A DNA stretch of 64,000 nucleotides from Microscilla marina ATCC 23134 (GCF_000169175.1 NZ_AAWS01000052.1:1-64000); one strand, 5' to 3'; positions 26,309-35,648 are shown, counted from the first letter of the stretch. The notes: generated by a model from the letters alone, not told the origin. Program-made: numbers and translations.

Positions 26309-27590
26309 TAGGGCTGTTCAGAGAAATATTATCTATTCTCTTTTCAGTCTTTTTTTTGCTTTTTTTAGAAACCATTGACTCAGGTCTGGACTTTCCATCA
26401 TTTCTACTATAATCAAAAGATAGATGTCTTCCAAAAAGAGTTTTTTGGCTCTTTTATATGTTTTGATGGCATTTTTTTGTTTAAAAATAAGGATCATCAT
26501 TGCTGCAATAAGCTTTACATAAATCATTACTTTTATAGCATTCAGATCATTACAAACAAAGTGTGTAAGGTTCATTTCTTGTTTTAAAAACCTGAAAATC
26601 ACTTCTATATCCCATCTCATCAAGTAAACCTGAGCCACCACTTCTGCGGGTAAATCCCAAAGATTGCTCAGGATAAAAAGGTGCTTCCCCGTTTCCTTAA
26701 CTCTAAACTCTATCAACCTAAACTCATGCTCCATTGAATTGGTAGGTTGTCCACGCTCAAATAATTGTACAACACTGTCTTGTATAAAGTCTAAATCAGG
26801 GTGGTGGCGATCTAGGAGCTGATGAGGACGATTCACCTGATAACGGGGCTTTTTACCTATATTGGTCACAAACTGTATAGATGCTTCATCAAAATCTTTA
26901 AACTTACGACGCCCTTTCAAACCATTATCAAAAACTATAATATCTTGGGAACTGTGTTTTCCCAGATTAATTTGTTCTTGCAAGGCGGTTTCTTCACTTA
27001 AATGAGCCTGATCTTGATGGAAACTCACACGGAGACCAAAACCATCAGTGTGCTCAGTAGTCAGTTTTACTTGAAATTTATTTTTAGATGTATTACCTAC
27101 TTTCATTCCTTGTAATAAATGACCAAATACCTTAATCAAAGTAGAGTCGTAACGTTTGATATGGTAATCAAGAAGCTTTTTCTCTCCATATAAAGCATGA
27201 GCTTCTGCAAAAAAATGTTCATATACCTGCTCGATAAAAGGAAGCTTGATATGCCGCAAACGTTCCCGAATACCAGTCCAACCAGCCATTTGTTCGACCA
27301 TCTCAGATGAAAAACTTTGAAATATAGGATTGCTCATCTCAGATGATATTTCCCGAAGGCTAAGACGCTCATTGTTTAACACGCTGTATAGCAGTAGCTT
27401 AATAAATAGTTTGCCTGGTAATTTGCTTACCCACTTATCTACATCAGTAGACTGACTTAAGTTATCAAGCAAATCATCAGGTAGAAGGGAAAATAAATCC
27501 GAAACGCTAACTTTACCCATAAATTTAGATATAAGGAGAATGAAGATGAACCAATCAATATATGTTAAAAAATTTCTCTGAACACTCCTA
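26309..27590 (-). mobile_element. Complete IS4-family insertion sequence (1282 bp)
   Basis: Terminal inverted repeats of 19 bp (TAGGGCTGTTCAGAGAAAT and TAGGAGTGTTCAGAGAAAT, two mismatches) bound a single transposase gene. The element is flanked by a perfect 10-bp direct repeat, a size usual for IS4/IS231-type insertion. Identical duplications and an intact transposase suggest a recent, possibly active insertion. Confidence 0.9.
26333..27520 (-). CDS. IS4-family DDE transposase
   Basis: A 395-residue transposase if started at the ATG at 27520. The catalytic triad is visible: Asp125 (RYDSTLI), Asp198 (VFDNGL) and Glu306 in the YREK signature (Y-LM-R-WDI-E-VIFRFL-K). The frame is open further upstream to an ATG at 27604, but that codon lies in host DNA beyond the target duplication, and the frame crosses the inverted repeat, so it cannot be the element's own start. 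The first ATG inside the element (GKVSVSDLF follows) is preferred. Depending on the insertion site, the longer read-through version could be a host-IS fusion. Confidence 0.88.
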   Translation of the reverse strand: MGKVSVSDLFSLLPDDLLDNLSQSTDVDKWVSKLPGKLFIKLLLYSVLNNERLSLREISSEMSNPIFQSFSSEMVEQMAGWTGIRERLRHIKLPFIEQVYEHFFAEAHALYGEKKLLDYHIKRYDSTLIKVFGHLLQGMKVGNTSKNKFQVKLTTEHTDGFGLRVSFHQDQAHLSEETALQEQINLGKHSSQDIIVFDNGLKGRRKFKDFDEASIQFVTNIGKKPRYQVNRPHQLLDRHHPDLDFIQDSVVQLFERGQPTNSMEHEFRLIEFRVKETGKHLFILSNLWDLPAEVVAQVYLMRWDIEVIFRFLKQEMNLTHFVCNDLNAIKVMIYVKLIAAMMILIFKQKNAIKTYKRAKKLFLEDIYLLIIVEMMESPDLSQWFLKKAKKRLKRE

Positions 27591-27600
27591 ACTCTAGCAT
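27591..27600. repeat. 10-bp target duplication, right copy
   Basis: ACTCTAGCAT; see left copy at 26299-26308. Confidence 0.85.
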
Positions 27601-28320
27601 CCACAATTCTGTAGAATTGAAATGTTTTTTTAATGTTTTAAATAATTATCGTCCTTTCGCCATATGCCTCAGTTTATACTACCCAATGTTTACCTGAGGG
27701 CAAAGCGTTGGGTGTAATAGGTATGTTTGTAAAACGAGTTTGAAGAGACATTAAAAGGTTGTACCTCAGTAAGGGAAAGGTGTGGGGGTTAAAAAAAATA
27801 CAGTATATAGCAATGAGTGCTTTTGTATTTTTCACGACTTAATAAGTTAATTTTTTGTTAATCGTTTGATACAAAGTTACAACAAATATTGAGATTATTA
27901 TGCTAAATATCCGGTCTTATCCTTACATAGCGTTGTTTTTGCCAAATAAAATCAGTCCTGAAAGGCAAGTCATTTCCTGTTTCTCAATAAAATAAAATAT
28001 AATAGAAAAATAATGCTTTTTTTGTAACCTAAACCACGCATATAATACATAGTTCACTTACTTAACTACCTCGGTGTGGTTCAGCCCTCTAAAAATAGCG
28101 CACAACTTATGCAGTTTTTGGTGTTGCTTTGGGGCAAAACTTACACTTGCTACTAAACAGTTTTGTAAATGTTTGTTTTAGAAGTTATGTAATGGGGGAA
28201 TATGACAAAGATCACCAGAAAAGGTAGGAGGGTATTTAAAGGTTGATGAGTGAATAAATAGCCATAAGTGATCTTTCATAAATAATTTGAGCCATTAAAG
28301 TGTATCTATTGCCCTCATTC

Positions 28321-28367
28321 TTCAAAAAAAAGTTTCATAGCTTTGGCTATGCACCGTTTTTTTTGAA
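28321..28367. repeat. Long imperfect hairpin with CATAGC-TTTG-GCTATG core
   Basis: Outer arms TTCAAAAAAAA / TTTTTTTTGAA, inner perfect arms CATAGC/GCTATG around TTTG. It could terminate in either direction or be a REP-like unit; it lies ~110 bases beyond the dsbD terminator. Confidence 0.5.
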
Positions 28368-28427
28368 TCGTCTGAGAACAATATATTTTCTTGAATTAGC
28401 ACATCTTATTTTTTCCAGATCACTAAA

Positions 28428-28453
28428 CAAAAAAAGGTGCCTAAGCACCCTTT
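28428..28453 (-). terminator. Rho-independent terminator after dsbD
   Basis: On the minus strand GGGTGC, loop TTAG, GCACC followed by seven Ts, ~25 bases after the stop at 28477. Confidence 0.8.
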
Positions 28454-28476
28454 CCTACAGCTAATTCAAATGCTTG

Positions 28477-30759
28477 TTATTTGCGAGCCATTGCCTTGTC
28501 ATCCTTTTTGTTTTTTGCTTTGAAGGCAGTCAAACCCGCATCCAAAAACTTGACAAACTTATCTGCGTCAGGGTCATAGCCCGGAGTGTTTTTTACCAGC
28601 AGTGTTTCGGTAGCGGGGTCAAGCAGGCAATAATAAGGCTGAGCGTTTCCGTTAAACTTACTCACCTGGAAATCAAAGTTTTGAGCACCAATGGTTTTCT
28701 TCACCTTATTGTCATAGGTAGAGGTATACCACTCCGACTCAGGCAAAGTAGTTTTATCGTCTACATACAAAGCCACTACTACATAGTCTTCTTCCAAACG
28801 TTTAAGCACGGGTGCTGCTGCCCATACCGATTGTTCCATTTTGCGACAATTTACGCAACCGTGCCCAGTAAAATCAATAAAAATGGGTTTGTTTACTTTT
28901 TTGGCGTAAGCCAATGCTTCTTTATAATCAAAGAACCCCTTAAGGTCGTGAGGTAGGTGTAATTTATCGCTGTGTTTTACCTTCGAGAAGTCCACCTTCC
29001 CTCTTTTTACCCCAGCGTTTTTGGCTAATTGTACCTGACCATTTTGGATAGCCTCTACCAATTTCTCAAGCTTTCGTTCGTTTTTTTCTAGTTTACGGTT
29101 TACCCGGTGCATGTCAAATTTTTGGGTATTTTGTGGGGGGAGGAAACCTGCCAAGCCGTCTAATGGGGCGCCAAACATACCAGGAATCATATACACTACA
29201 AAAGAGAATGTAGCCACTGCAAGCACCGCCTTAGGCACGCTTATTTTCTCTACCGGGCTATCGTGGGGCATTCTTATTTTACCCAATAGGTAAAAACCTA
29301 TCATAGATGCAATTACAATCCAAAAAGCAAGGTATACATCACGGTTGAGCAACTCTAGGTGGTATACCTGATCTATTACGCTCAAAAATTTAAGGGCAAG
29401 ACCAAGTTCTACAAAACCCAATACTACTTTTACATTGTTGAGCCAGCCACCCGATTTGGGCAAGCTATTGAGCCACGAAGGAAAAAATGCAAATAGAGTA
29501 AATGGCAATGCCATAGCGATAGAGAAACCAAGCATGGCAACGATAGGTTTTACTACAGTACCTCCGCGAGTTAGTTCGAGCATAGCAGAGCCAAAAATAG
29601 GTCCAGTACAAGAAAATGATACTAATACTAAAGTAAAAGCCATAAAAAATATTCCTGCATATCCACCTTTATCGGCTCTACGATCCATTTTATTCACCCA
29701 CGAACTGGGCAATACAATCTCGAACATGCCCAAAAAAGATAGGGCAAATATGAAGAATACTGCAAAGAATATAAGGTTAGGTACCCAATGTGTGCTAAGC
29801 CAGTTAGCGAAAGAAATACCGAAAATGATAGTAAGCCCAGAACCAATAATAGTAAAAATACTTACAATAGATAACCCATAAATTAAAGCTTTTACTCTGC
29901 CTTCTTTTTTGGTTTTGCTTTGTTTGGTAAAAAAAGTGACAGTCATCGGAATCATAGGGAACACACAGGGAGTAACCAAAGCCACAAGTCCACCCCCAAA
30001 AGCAAAGATAAACAATGTAAGTAGAGACGTAATTGATGTATTGCTAGACTTATCAGGTGATTTGCTGTCTTTTTTTTGCTTGGTGATAGCTGATTTTTTG
30101 TTATCAGTAGTAAGAGTATCTTTATTCTTCACAGCTGTTGTCTCGATTGAATCCTTCTTTTCTTCATCGTCTTTCTTCTCTTTGTCCCTGTCCTCCTTTA
30201 TCTCTTCATCCTTTTTGTTGCCTGCTTCCTCCTTGTCGTTTTTTTTGTCAGTTTTGCCTGCCTCTTTAATCTTCTCTGCCTTGGTTACTTTGAGCAAAAC
30301 ATTGTCAAAGCTAAAATCAGCATCTCCCGGAATACACTGTCCGTTTACCTCAGAACATACCTGAAAGTTAACCGAGCCTTTGACATTGAGCTTGGGCTGC
30401 AATACTTTGATCGTTTGGCGAAAAGTGGCAGTGCCCACAAAATACTTCACGGTACCCTCAAAAATAGAATCATACTTTACTTTAGGCTTAATTGCCTTTA
30501 CTCCGCCCACCAGTTGGTAAGAAGGGTCTTTGGTAAACTCAAATGTAGTAACAGTAGGCCCTACCTCTGGCGAGAAATCAGAAGAGTACATATACCAGTT
30601 GGGATCTATCAACACATTAAAAATAAGGTCTACCGTTTCACCGACTTTCACTTCTTTTTTCGACACTTTATAAGACCAACTGTCGTGTTTTTGGATTTGT
30701 GCCCACCCACCCAAAGTAGTAAGCAACACGAGTAGCAAAGGCAAGAGTATTTTTTTCAT
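28477..30759 (-). CDS. dsbD: Thiol:disulfide interchange protein DsbD
   Basis: A 760-residue inner-membrane protein that carries electrons from cytoplasmic thioredoxin to periplasmic proteins. Signal peptide (ends GGWAQ, ~21); N-terminal immunoglobulin-like DsbD-alpha domain (~25-155) with the redox pair in CSEVNGQC; a low-complexity E/K/D linker (~165-240); about eight membrane helices (~250-545) with the proline-flanked cysteines VTPCVFPMIP and SFSCTGPIFG; and a C-terminal thioredoxin domain (~600-750) with GCVNCRK near 636. All three cysteine pairs are present. The charged linker is longer than in enterobacterial DsbD. Single-gene unit with its own terminator. Confidence 0.92.
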   Translation of the reverse strand: MKKILLPLLLVLLTTLGGWAQIQKHDSWSYKVSKKEVKVGETVDLIFNVLIDPNWYMYSSDFSPEVGPTVTTFEFTKDPSYQLVGGVKAIKPKVKYDSIFEGTVKYFVGTATFRQTIKVLQPKLNVKGSVNFQVCSEVNGQCIPGDADFSFDNVLLKVTKAEKIKEAGKTDKKNDKEEAGNKKDEEIKEDRDKEKKDDEEKKDSIETTAVKNKDTLTTDNKKSAITKQKKDSKSPDKSSNTSITSLLTLFIFAFGGGLVALVTPCVFPMIPMTVTFFTKQSKTKKEGRVKALIYGLSIVSIFTIIGSGLTIIFGISFANWLSTHWVPNLIFFAVFFIFALSFLGMFEIVLPSSWVNKMDRRADKGGYAGIFFMAFTLVLVSFSCTGPIFGSAMLELTRGGTVVKPIVAMLGFSIAMALPFTLFAFFPSWLNSLPKSGGWLNNVKVVLGFVELGLALKFLSVIDQVYHLELLNRDVYLAFWIVIASMIGFYLLGKIRMPHDSPVEKISVPKAVLAVATFSFVVYMIPGMFGAPLDGLAGFLPPQNTQKFDMHRVNRKLEKNERKLEKLVEAIQNGQVQLAKNAGVKRGKVDFSKVKHSDKLHLPHDLKGFFDYKEALAYAKKVNKPIFIDFTGHGCVNCRKMEQSVWAAAPVLKRLEEDYVVVALYVDDKTTLPESEWYTSTYDNKVKKTIGAQNFDFQVSKFNGNAQPYYCLLDPATETLLVKNTPGYDPDADKFVKFLDAGLTAFKAKNKKDDKAMARK

Positions 30760-31096
30760 GAATTTTAATATCAGTATAAATATGTTTTTCTGTCAGGCAG
30801 AATATATGAGTTCAACCTTGTACAGCGTTGTGGCAATACTGCTTATACAACAGGCAACCTATAGTCAAAAGTCGACCTAAACCCCGTTTAACAAAAGTTT
30901 AACAGGCTTTTGGGCTTGTTCTTTTTACGGTAAATTGAACTCAATTAAAAAAGCAATTTAACCAATTATGCCGCAGTAATCAATAAAGCTACCCTATTTG
31001 CCCACCACTGCCCATCAAAAAAGCCCGATACTCACCCCTCAATCGTTTACTATGTCAAGTTTATCCATTATATTGACTTTTTACTATCATACAATT
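30760..31096. other. 337-bp divergent promoter region
   Basis: Between dsbD (minus) and the SH3b protein (plus). A longer open frame exists from 30998, but its first 33 codons do not look coding; no clear promoter pair was identified. Confidence 0.4.
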
Positions 31097-31837
31097 ATGA
31101 AAACAACACTTTTCAAAAATATCACTTTGGGTATACTATGTCTTTGGGCAACCTCTATTGCCCAGGCTAAGCCTCTACAACTGACAAAAGACACCTATTA
31201 CTACGTGTTTGCCCCCAATGGGCTTATCCTAAGACAATCGCCCAATGCTTCGGCTAAAAAAGTTGCCAAGTTGCCCTATGGTACCAAAGTAAAATACCTG
31301 GCAGGTGTGCCCTCTAAGCAAATAATAGTAGACAACCTCAAAGGAGGAATGGCAAAGGTAAGCCATGAAGGTAAAGTGGGGTACGTGTTTGAGGGTTACC
31401 TCTCTCAGTTTGCCGCCCCTGTCAAAAATGCCCAAGTGAGTAAATATGCTGATTTGTTGCGAAAAAATGGAGTAGAAGTAATGAACGAAAGTATCAAACG
31501 CGATTGGGGTGGTTATCAGCAAATAGAAAAAGCCATTGTATTGAACACCCAAAAGTGGTCAGAAGCTTTTTTGGTAGCCAAACAACTATTTGGTATTCCA
31601 GCAAATATGCATTTTCCAATCCCTACAGGTCAAACAACCTTTATTGTAAAAAATCCAAAGAAAAAAAAGCACGTGTGGACTGACCAGATAGAAGTGAAAA
31701 ATAACCATAGAGGCTACCTTCAGTCTATTGTTTACAGCTCGCGGCAAGAGGGAGGTGGCATGCACGTCTCTATCAAAAAATCAACCAACCACAATGCCAA
31801 AGGCTTTCGCCTAAGCGTAGTGTATATTGTAGATTGA
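31097..31837 (+). CDS. Secreted SH3b-domain protein
   Basis: The frame opens at 30998, but the ATG at 31097 begins a good signal peptide (MKTTLFKNITLGILCLWATS, cleavage after IAQA), so that start is chosen: 246 residues. After cleavage comes a bacterial SH3 domain (~residues 30-100; GLILRQSPNASAKKVAKLP, KVGYVFEGYL), which in periplasmic proteins often binds peptidoglycan. Residues ~105-246 are a mixed alpha/beta domain without a recognised family (GGYQQIEKAIVL, GGGMHVSIKKS). Probably periplasmic. A perfect 10-bp inverted repeat lies in the gap before the next gene. Confidence 0.8.
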   Translation: MKTTLFKNITLGILCLWATSIAQAKPLQLTKDTYYYVFAPNGLILRQSPNASAKKVAKLPYGTKVKYLAGVPSKQIIVDNLKGGMAKVSHEGKVGYVFEGYLSQFAAPVKNAQVSKYADLLRKNGVEVMNESIKRDWGGYQQIEKAIVLNTQKWSEAFLVAKQLFGIPANMHFPIPTGQTTFIVKNPKKKKHVWTDQIEVKNNHRGYLQSIVYSSRQEGGGMHVSIKKSTNHNAKGFRLSVVYIVD

Positions 31838-31878
31838 TCAATACTAAGGCAGCGTTCAATATAGCTGATGAGTACGTG

Positions 31879-31917
31879 TAATAAACATTACTTAGCCTGA
31901 ACAACTTATGTTTATTA
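31879..31917 (+). terminator. Inverted repeat TAATAAACAT/ATGTTTATTA
   Basis: Perfect 10-bp arms 19 bases apart, about 40 bases after the SH3b gene and 70 before the next ATG. AT-rich, with only a weak T-rich tail, so a terminator role is possible rather than certain. Confidence 0.4.
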
Positions 31918-31989
31918 TATTTGCAAATACGCAAGTAAGCCCATTAAAAAATCAACGATCAGAGCGGGAAAAATAGATCAATATAGCCT

Positions 31990-33120
31990 ATGACCTTCAT
32001 AAAAAAATACTGGAAACATATCATTGCCTTTAGCTTGCCCATACAAGTACTATTGGTGCAATGGGCCGCCGCCCATCCTCAAGCCCTTGAGCGCTGGTAT
32101 ACCTACGGCTTTTATCGTTTTCTGAGCAAAACCCTCCGTCTTATGTTTGGCTTTATGCCCTTTGCCTTTGGGCAAATCGTATTTTACCTACTGGTATTTG
32201 GGGCAACCTATTGGTTTTTTAAACAAGTATACAGACGCATTAAAAAACGCCTTACCTGGAAACAATTCTTCGGCAAAGTGGCATTGCATGGGCTATTTGG
32301 GGTATCGTTGTTTTATGCCCTCTTTATGCTCTTTTGGGGGCTCAACTATCACCGCCCCAACCTGTTGCAAACGGTAAAACTGGAGCTAAAAAAAATACAA
32401 CCACAAGAGCTGGAGAAAATGTGCGACCGCCTGATTACCCTCACCAACTCCAGCCGTAATGAAATCACTCAAGACACTAGCCAGGCACTGAAGATAAAAA
32501 TGACCCACGCCGAAATGCTGCGAGGGGCAGTAAAAGGGTATGAGAACTTTGCCAAAAAATTTCCTCAATATACCTACGAATACGTCTCGGTAAAAAGCGT
32601 GTTTGTACCTCAGCTCATGTCGTGGGTAGGCAACGGAGGCATCTATTTTCCCTTTACTGGAGAAGCCAACGTAAATATGGATATGGTTGATTTTGTATTG
32701 CCTGCCACCATTTGCCACGAAATGGCGCACCAAATAGGCGTTGCTTCCGAAACCGAAGCCAACTATATAGCCTACCTGACCAGCCAGTATCACCCCTCAC
32801 CTGTGTTTAGGTATTCGGGCAATGTGTTGGCACTGCGTTATGCTATGAGTGCCTTGCGTTATACCGATTCTACTGCTTTCAAGCGCTTGCGCAAAAAGTT
32901 TAGCCCCGGTTTTGTACACGACTTACGTGCCGATCGTGCCTACTGGCAAAAGTTTAGAAGCCCTCTTGAGCCTATTTCAAGGGTATTTTATGACCTTTTT
33001 CTTAAAGCTAATTCCCAACGCCACGGTGTGAGAAGCTATGGGTTGATGACTCATTTGATCATGGCTGAATTTAGAAAGAATGGCTTAAAATATGAGATAA
33101 AGAAGCGAACCAATGAGTGA
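31990..33120 (+). CDS. DUF3810 family membrane protein, putative zinc metallopeptidase
   Basis: A 376-residue protein with three N-terminal membrane segments (~10-27, ~52-76, ~98-117) and a large soluble domain. Family motifs visible: FWGLNYHRP (~115), WVGNGGIYFPFTGEANVN (~212-229) and CHEMAHQIGVASETEANYIAY (first residue 242, quoted in part: HEMAHQ at 243-248). HExxH with a downstream glutamate (E254/E256) is the signature of a gluzincin-like zinc protease, although activity of this family has, to my knowledge, not been shown. The gene converges on the TPR gene with 4 bases between stops. Confidence 0.85.
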   Translation: MTFIKKYWKHIIAFSLPIQVLLVQWAAAHPQALERWYTYGFYRFLSKTLRLMFGFMPFAFGQIVFYLLVFGATYWFFKQVYRRIKKRLTWKQFFGKVALHGLFGVSLFYALFMLFWGLNYHRPNLLQTVKLELKKIQPQELEKMCDRLITLTNSSRNEITQDTSQALKIKMTHAEMLRGAVKGYENFAKKFPQYTYEYVSVKSVFVPQLMSWVGNGGIYFPFTGEANVNMDMVDFVLPATICHEMAHQIGVASETEANYIAYLTSQYHPSPVFRYSGNVLALRYAMSALRYTDSTAFKRLRKKFSPGFVHDLRADRAYWQKFRSPLEPISRVFYDLFLKANSQRHGVRSYGLMTHLIMAEFRKNGLKYEIKKRTNE

Positions 33121-33124
33121 AAAT

Positions 33125-34162
33125 TTAGCGTTTACGCTTCGTGATGAACCACACCAGAGCTACTCCTGCCAATGCTACCAAAAGCCAAGCAAAATAAGGA
33201 ATACTGTCTGTTGACGGTTGGTGGGTTGCTTTTTTATAATACTTTTGGGCAAACTCTTTTTCCGGGTTTTTGCCCTCAGCTATCCAGCGCATTTCATTGT
33301 TTCTTATTTGTTGATAAAACTTCTTTCCTTCTTGTATGCTTTGTGCCAACAACTTGTCTAGTTGCTCAGGTTTGTCCTGATTCAATACAGCCATTTTTTT
33401 GTGGTACATTTTTTTTGCTGTGTTATCTTTAGCTTCTATAGCTGCCTTTTGGTAGGCAAAGTAAGCCAATCGGGTAGCGTTTTCGGGTAAACCAACATTC
33501 ATTGCCAATAAGTCGCCCAAAGCCTCTAACAGTATGGGTGAGTCATGGTTCCCAAACTTTATCATTCCCAACACTCCATTGATTACCTCTTGTGGATTTA
33601 CATCTAGTTTGTCGGTTTTTTCTGATAAAAAATTGTAAAAGTTAGAAGTTTGATTGGATGTGTCTAAAGGGAGGGTGGTTTTCCCGTTTTGTCTTTTGCC
33701 CAATACATACTCTACCAAATACTGTTGATACACCTCGCGCCCAAAATGGGCATTTGGGTTAATGACAATGGCTTTTTTGATGTATTCCAGTCCTTTTTTA
33801 TACTGCTTGTCATGAATATAAAAAGTGCCCAGGTTGGCGTAGGTTTCATACTGGTGGGGGTATAACTTTTCTTTTTGCCACATGAGCTCTATAGCCTTGG
33901 CGTGGTTGTGTAGTTTGGCGTAAGCCACTGCCAAATCATCGTAATAACTCCACTGTTTGGGCGTTACTTTAAGTTTAGCTTCCCGATCTTTGATCCGCCA
34001 TTGGTAAAATTCGGGCGAATGCCGCAAAAACTTACCTGTAATCAATTCCATTGCCTCAGGAAACCGCCGTTTTTCCATTTCCAAGGTGTCTTCATCCCAA
34101 ATACAAGCCAGGGCAAACCCGCTTGCGCATATTAACCATAGTAATTGGAAGCATTTTTTCAT
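33125..34162 (-). CDS. Exported TPR protein with C-terminal membrane anchor
   Basis: A 345-residue protein. An N-terminal hydrophobic segment ends in FALAC (Cys ~20), which could be a lipoprotein box or a plain signal peptide. Residues ~70-160 contain two to three tetratricopeptide repeats (YYDDLAVAYAKLHNHAKAIE; YETYANLGTFYIHDKQYKKG), and the remainder is helical. A membrane helix near 320-340 followed by TKRKR places the tail in the cytoplasm. TPR proteins scaffold complexes; the partner is unknown. It converges with the DUF3810 gene. Confidence 0.8.
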   Translation of the reverse strand: MKKCFQLLWLICASGFALACIWDEDTLEMEKRRFPEAMELITGKFLRHSPEFYQWRIKDREAKLKVTPKQWSYYDDLAVAYAKLHNHAKAIELMWQKEKLYPHQYETYANLGTFYIHDKQYKKGLEYIKKAIVINPNAHFGREVYQQYLVEYVLGKRQNGKTTLPLDTSNQTSNFYNFLSEKTDKLDVNPQEVINGVLGMIKFGNHDSPILLEALGDLLAMNVGLPENATRLAYFAYQKAAIEAKDNTAKKMYHKKMAVLNQDKPEQLDKLLAQSIQEGKKFYQQIRNNEMRWIAEGKNPEKEFAQKYYKKATHQPSTDSIPYFAWLLVALAGVALVWFITKRKR

Positions 34163-34787
34163 AAAGTGTTTTTAATAGTAGTACTTAGTCTATGTCTTTT
34201 TGTTTCTACAACCTTTCCTTACTTTGTTTTTTTATGCTTTTGTGTGAAAAAGCTCAGGTATTACATTGAGTACATTGCTATACCCCTCCTTGCTACTCTT
34301 GACTTCCTTCTATAGCCTTATCTTTTAAGTTATGTTTTCTGGTAGCACATCAAATGAGTGCTCATAAGGCAAACATCGCAAGTGATATGTTGCAAGAAAT
34401 AGGTATGAAATCGCATTTGGCACTTGATCAAAAAAAGTAATCAAACTATTAAGTTTCACCAAAAAGAAAGGCAGAAGTTGCCTGAGCGTCTTTTAAAAGG
34501 GTTACAAAAAAAATAATGTAGCAAAGCTGCGTCTTTTGAGCATTGTTTACGACTAAAGTAAAGTAGAGGTGCAATACAACTAATCTAATCTATGACATAA
34601 TCACATTTTTTTAAAATGAATAGAAGCTTACTCTTGAAGCATAGCAATACAGTGCATAAAAGTATTTTGTATTCATTTAAACAAAACAACTATTACTCAA
34701 CAGTTTGTCATTAAGAACTGCTCAGGGTAGAAAAATAATGCACGTTTCTAAATTTCTAAAGGATGTGATGTAAAACTAATAGTCAGA
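34163..34787. other. 625-bp region holding a sigma-factor gene remnant
   Basis: Except for the degenerate duplicate at 34354-34516 and its duplicated 3' flank (to ~34593), no gene was seen. Confidence 0.6.
34354..34516 (+). pseudogene. Deleted duplicate of the SigZ-like sigma factor gene
   Basis: Two separated parts of the sigma gene at 34788-35363 recur here. The first (34354-34440) encodes IASDMLQEIGMKSHLALDQK, closely matching residues ~26-46 of the intact protein, and then hits a stop. The second (34454-34516) encodes KERQKLPERLLKGL, matching the intact C-terminus. Everything between (about 400 bases) is deleted, as are the first ~18 codons. The similarity continues ~75 bases past the stop, so the duplication included the 3' flank (compare 34518-34593 with 35365-35444). 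Confidence 0.85.
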
Positions 34788-35363
34788 ATGGAATTTGAAA
34801 ATATTTGGCAAAGGTATCAACCTCAACTGTCCAACTTTGTAAAAATGAATGTTCATGAAGCAAGCATCGCAAATGATGTGTTGCAAGAAATAGGTATAAA
34901 ATTGCATTTGGCGCTTGATCAAAAAAAAGTAATCAACAACCATCAAGCTTGGTTGTTTCAAGTCGCACGCAACACCTTGGCAGATGCTTATCGTAAAGAG
35001 CAAGTTTTTCCTCAGGCGAAAAACGTCGAACTGACAAGTAACTTGAGGGCAGTCTCTAAAAATACATGTACCTGTGATTTGGTTATTTTTATTATTCAAC
35101 GGTACCTCCCCAAAGAGTACAGAATGCCTTTGTTTTTAGGCGATATCGAGAAGCTTCCTCAAAAGGAGGTGGCACACTTGTTAGGGTTAAGTTTGACTGC
35201 TACCAAATCGAGGATACAAAGGGCAAGAAAAAAGTTGAGGGAAGTAGTAACTCGTTTTTTTGAAGTAGAGCAAAACAGTAAAGGTGAAATAGTAGATCTT
35301 CGCCTAAAAGAAAGACAGAAGTTGCCTGAGAGCCTTTTAAAGCATTTAAGGAAAACAATTTAA
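34788..35363 (+). CDS. SigZ-like ECF RNA polymerase sigma factor
   Basis: A 191-residue sigma factor. Region 2 (~1-75) has WQRYQPQLSNFV and NHQAWLFQVARNTLADAYRK. Region 4 (~110-165) has YLPKEYRMPLFLGDIEKLPQ and a helix-turn-helix VAHLLGLSLTATKSRIQRAR. A CTCD cysteine cluster before region 4 and a C-terminal F-EVEQNSKGEIVDL tail are features I associate with the SigZ subgroup. No anti-sigma factor gene adjoins; the next gene downstream on the same strand, 77 bases away, is the MITE-split secreted protein and may be a target. A decayed duplicate lies upstream. Confidence 0.85.
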   Translation: MEFENIWQRYQPQLSNFVKMNVHEASIANDVLQEIGIKLHLALDQKKVINNHQAWLFQVARNTLADAYRKEQVFPQAKNVELTSNLRAVSKNTCTCDLVIFIIQRYLPKEYRMPLFLGDIEKLPQKEVAHLLGLSLTATKSRIQRARKKLREVVTRFFEVEQNSKGEIVDLRLKERQKLPESLLKHLRKTI

Positions 35364-35440
35364 TGTAGTAAAACTATGCCTTTTGAGCATTTATTACGAC
35401 TAAAATAAATATAAAAGTATACTACAACTAATTACAAATC

Positions 35441-35495
35441 ATGACACATATATATAATCATTCATTAACATACCTTACCAATTATGCCAAGTCTT
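35441..35495 (+). pseudogene. 5' fragment of the secreted protein gene cut off by a MITE
   Basis: Encodes MTHIYNHSLTYLTNYAKSL up to the insertion site. Removing the element and one copy of the 9-bp duplication joins this in frame to KAICCFMLCLVSFNVFA and the ORF at 35678, giving a complete N-terminus with signal peptide. In the present sequence the frame runs into the element and stops at 35644. Confidence 0.8.
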
Positions 35496-35648
35496 TACTC
35501 TACCCAGCTTTTTTTCAAAAGTACCGTCATCGCCTCAGCTCGTGTCTCCACGAGCTGACCGGAACTCTGAAAAACACTATTTACAGGCGCTACGACGAGG
35601 CGATTTGTGAAGACACAAACCGAGGCGAAAAAATAGTAGGGTAGAGTA
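35496..35648. mobile_element. 153-bp MITE with TACTCTACCC inverted ends and 9-bp target duplication
   Basis: Ends TACTCTACCC (35496-35505) and GGGTAGAGTA (35639-35648) are perfect inverted repeats. CCAAGTCTT is duplicated at 35487-35495 and 35649-35657. The interior has a perfect hairpin TCAGCTCGTG-TCTC-CACGAGCTGA and a second TTTGTG-AAGA-CACAAA, with GAGGCG repeats near the latter. No coding capacity. It is GC-richer than its surroundings, pointing to an external origin. Confidence 0.85.

Larger units (their letters stand above)
27605..28476. other. 872-bp region without a gene
   Basis: Formerly contiguous with the upstream region of the response regulator before the IS inserted. It contains a short palindrome CAATTCT-GT-AGAATTG (27604-27619), a large hairpin (28321-28367) and the dsbD terminator; no coding region was seen. 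Confidence 0.5.

Noticed and set aside
29909-30364. Serine-rich plus frame opposite the dsbD linker
   Set aside because: Antisense of the low-complexity E/K/D linker of DsbD.
35441-35644. 67-residue ORF as a separate small gene
   Set aside because: Its second half is MITE sequence; the first part is the displaced 5' end of the gene at 35678.
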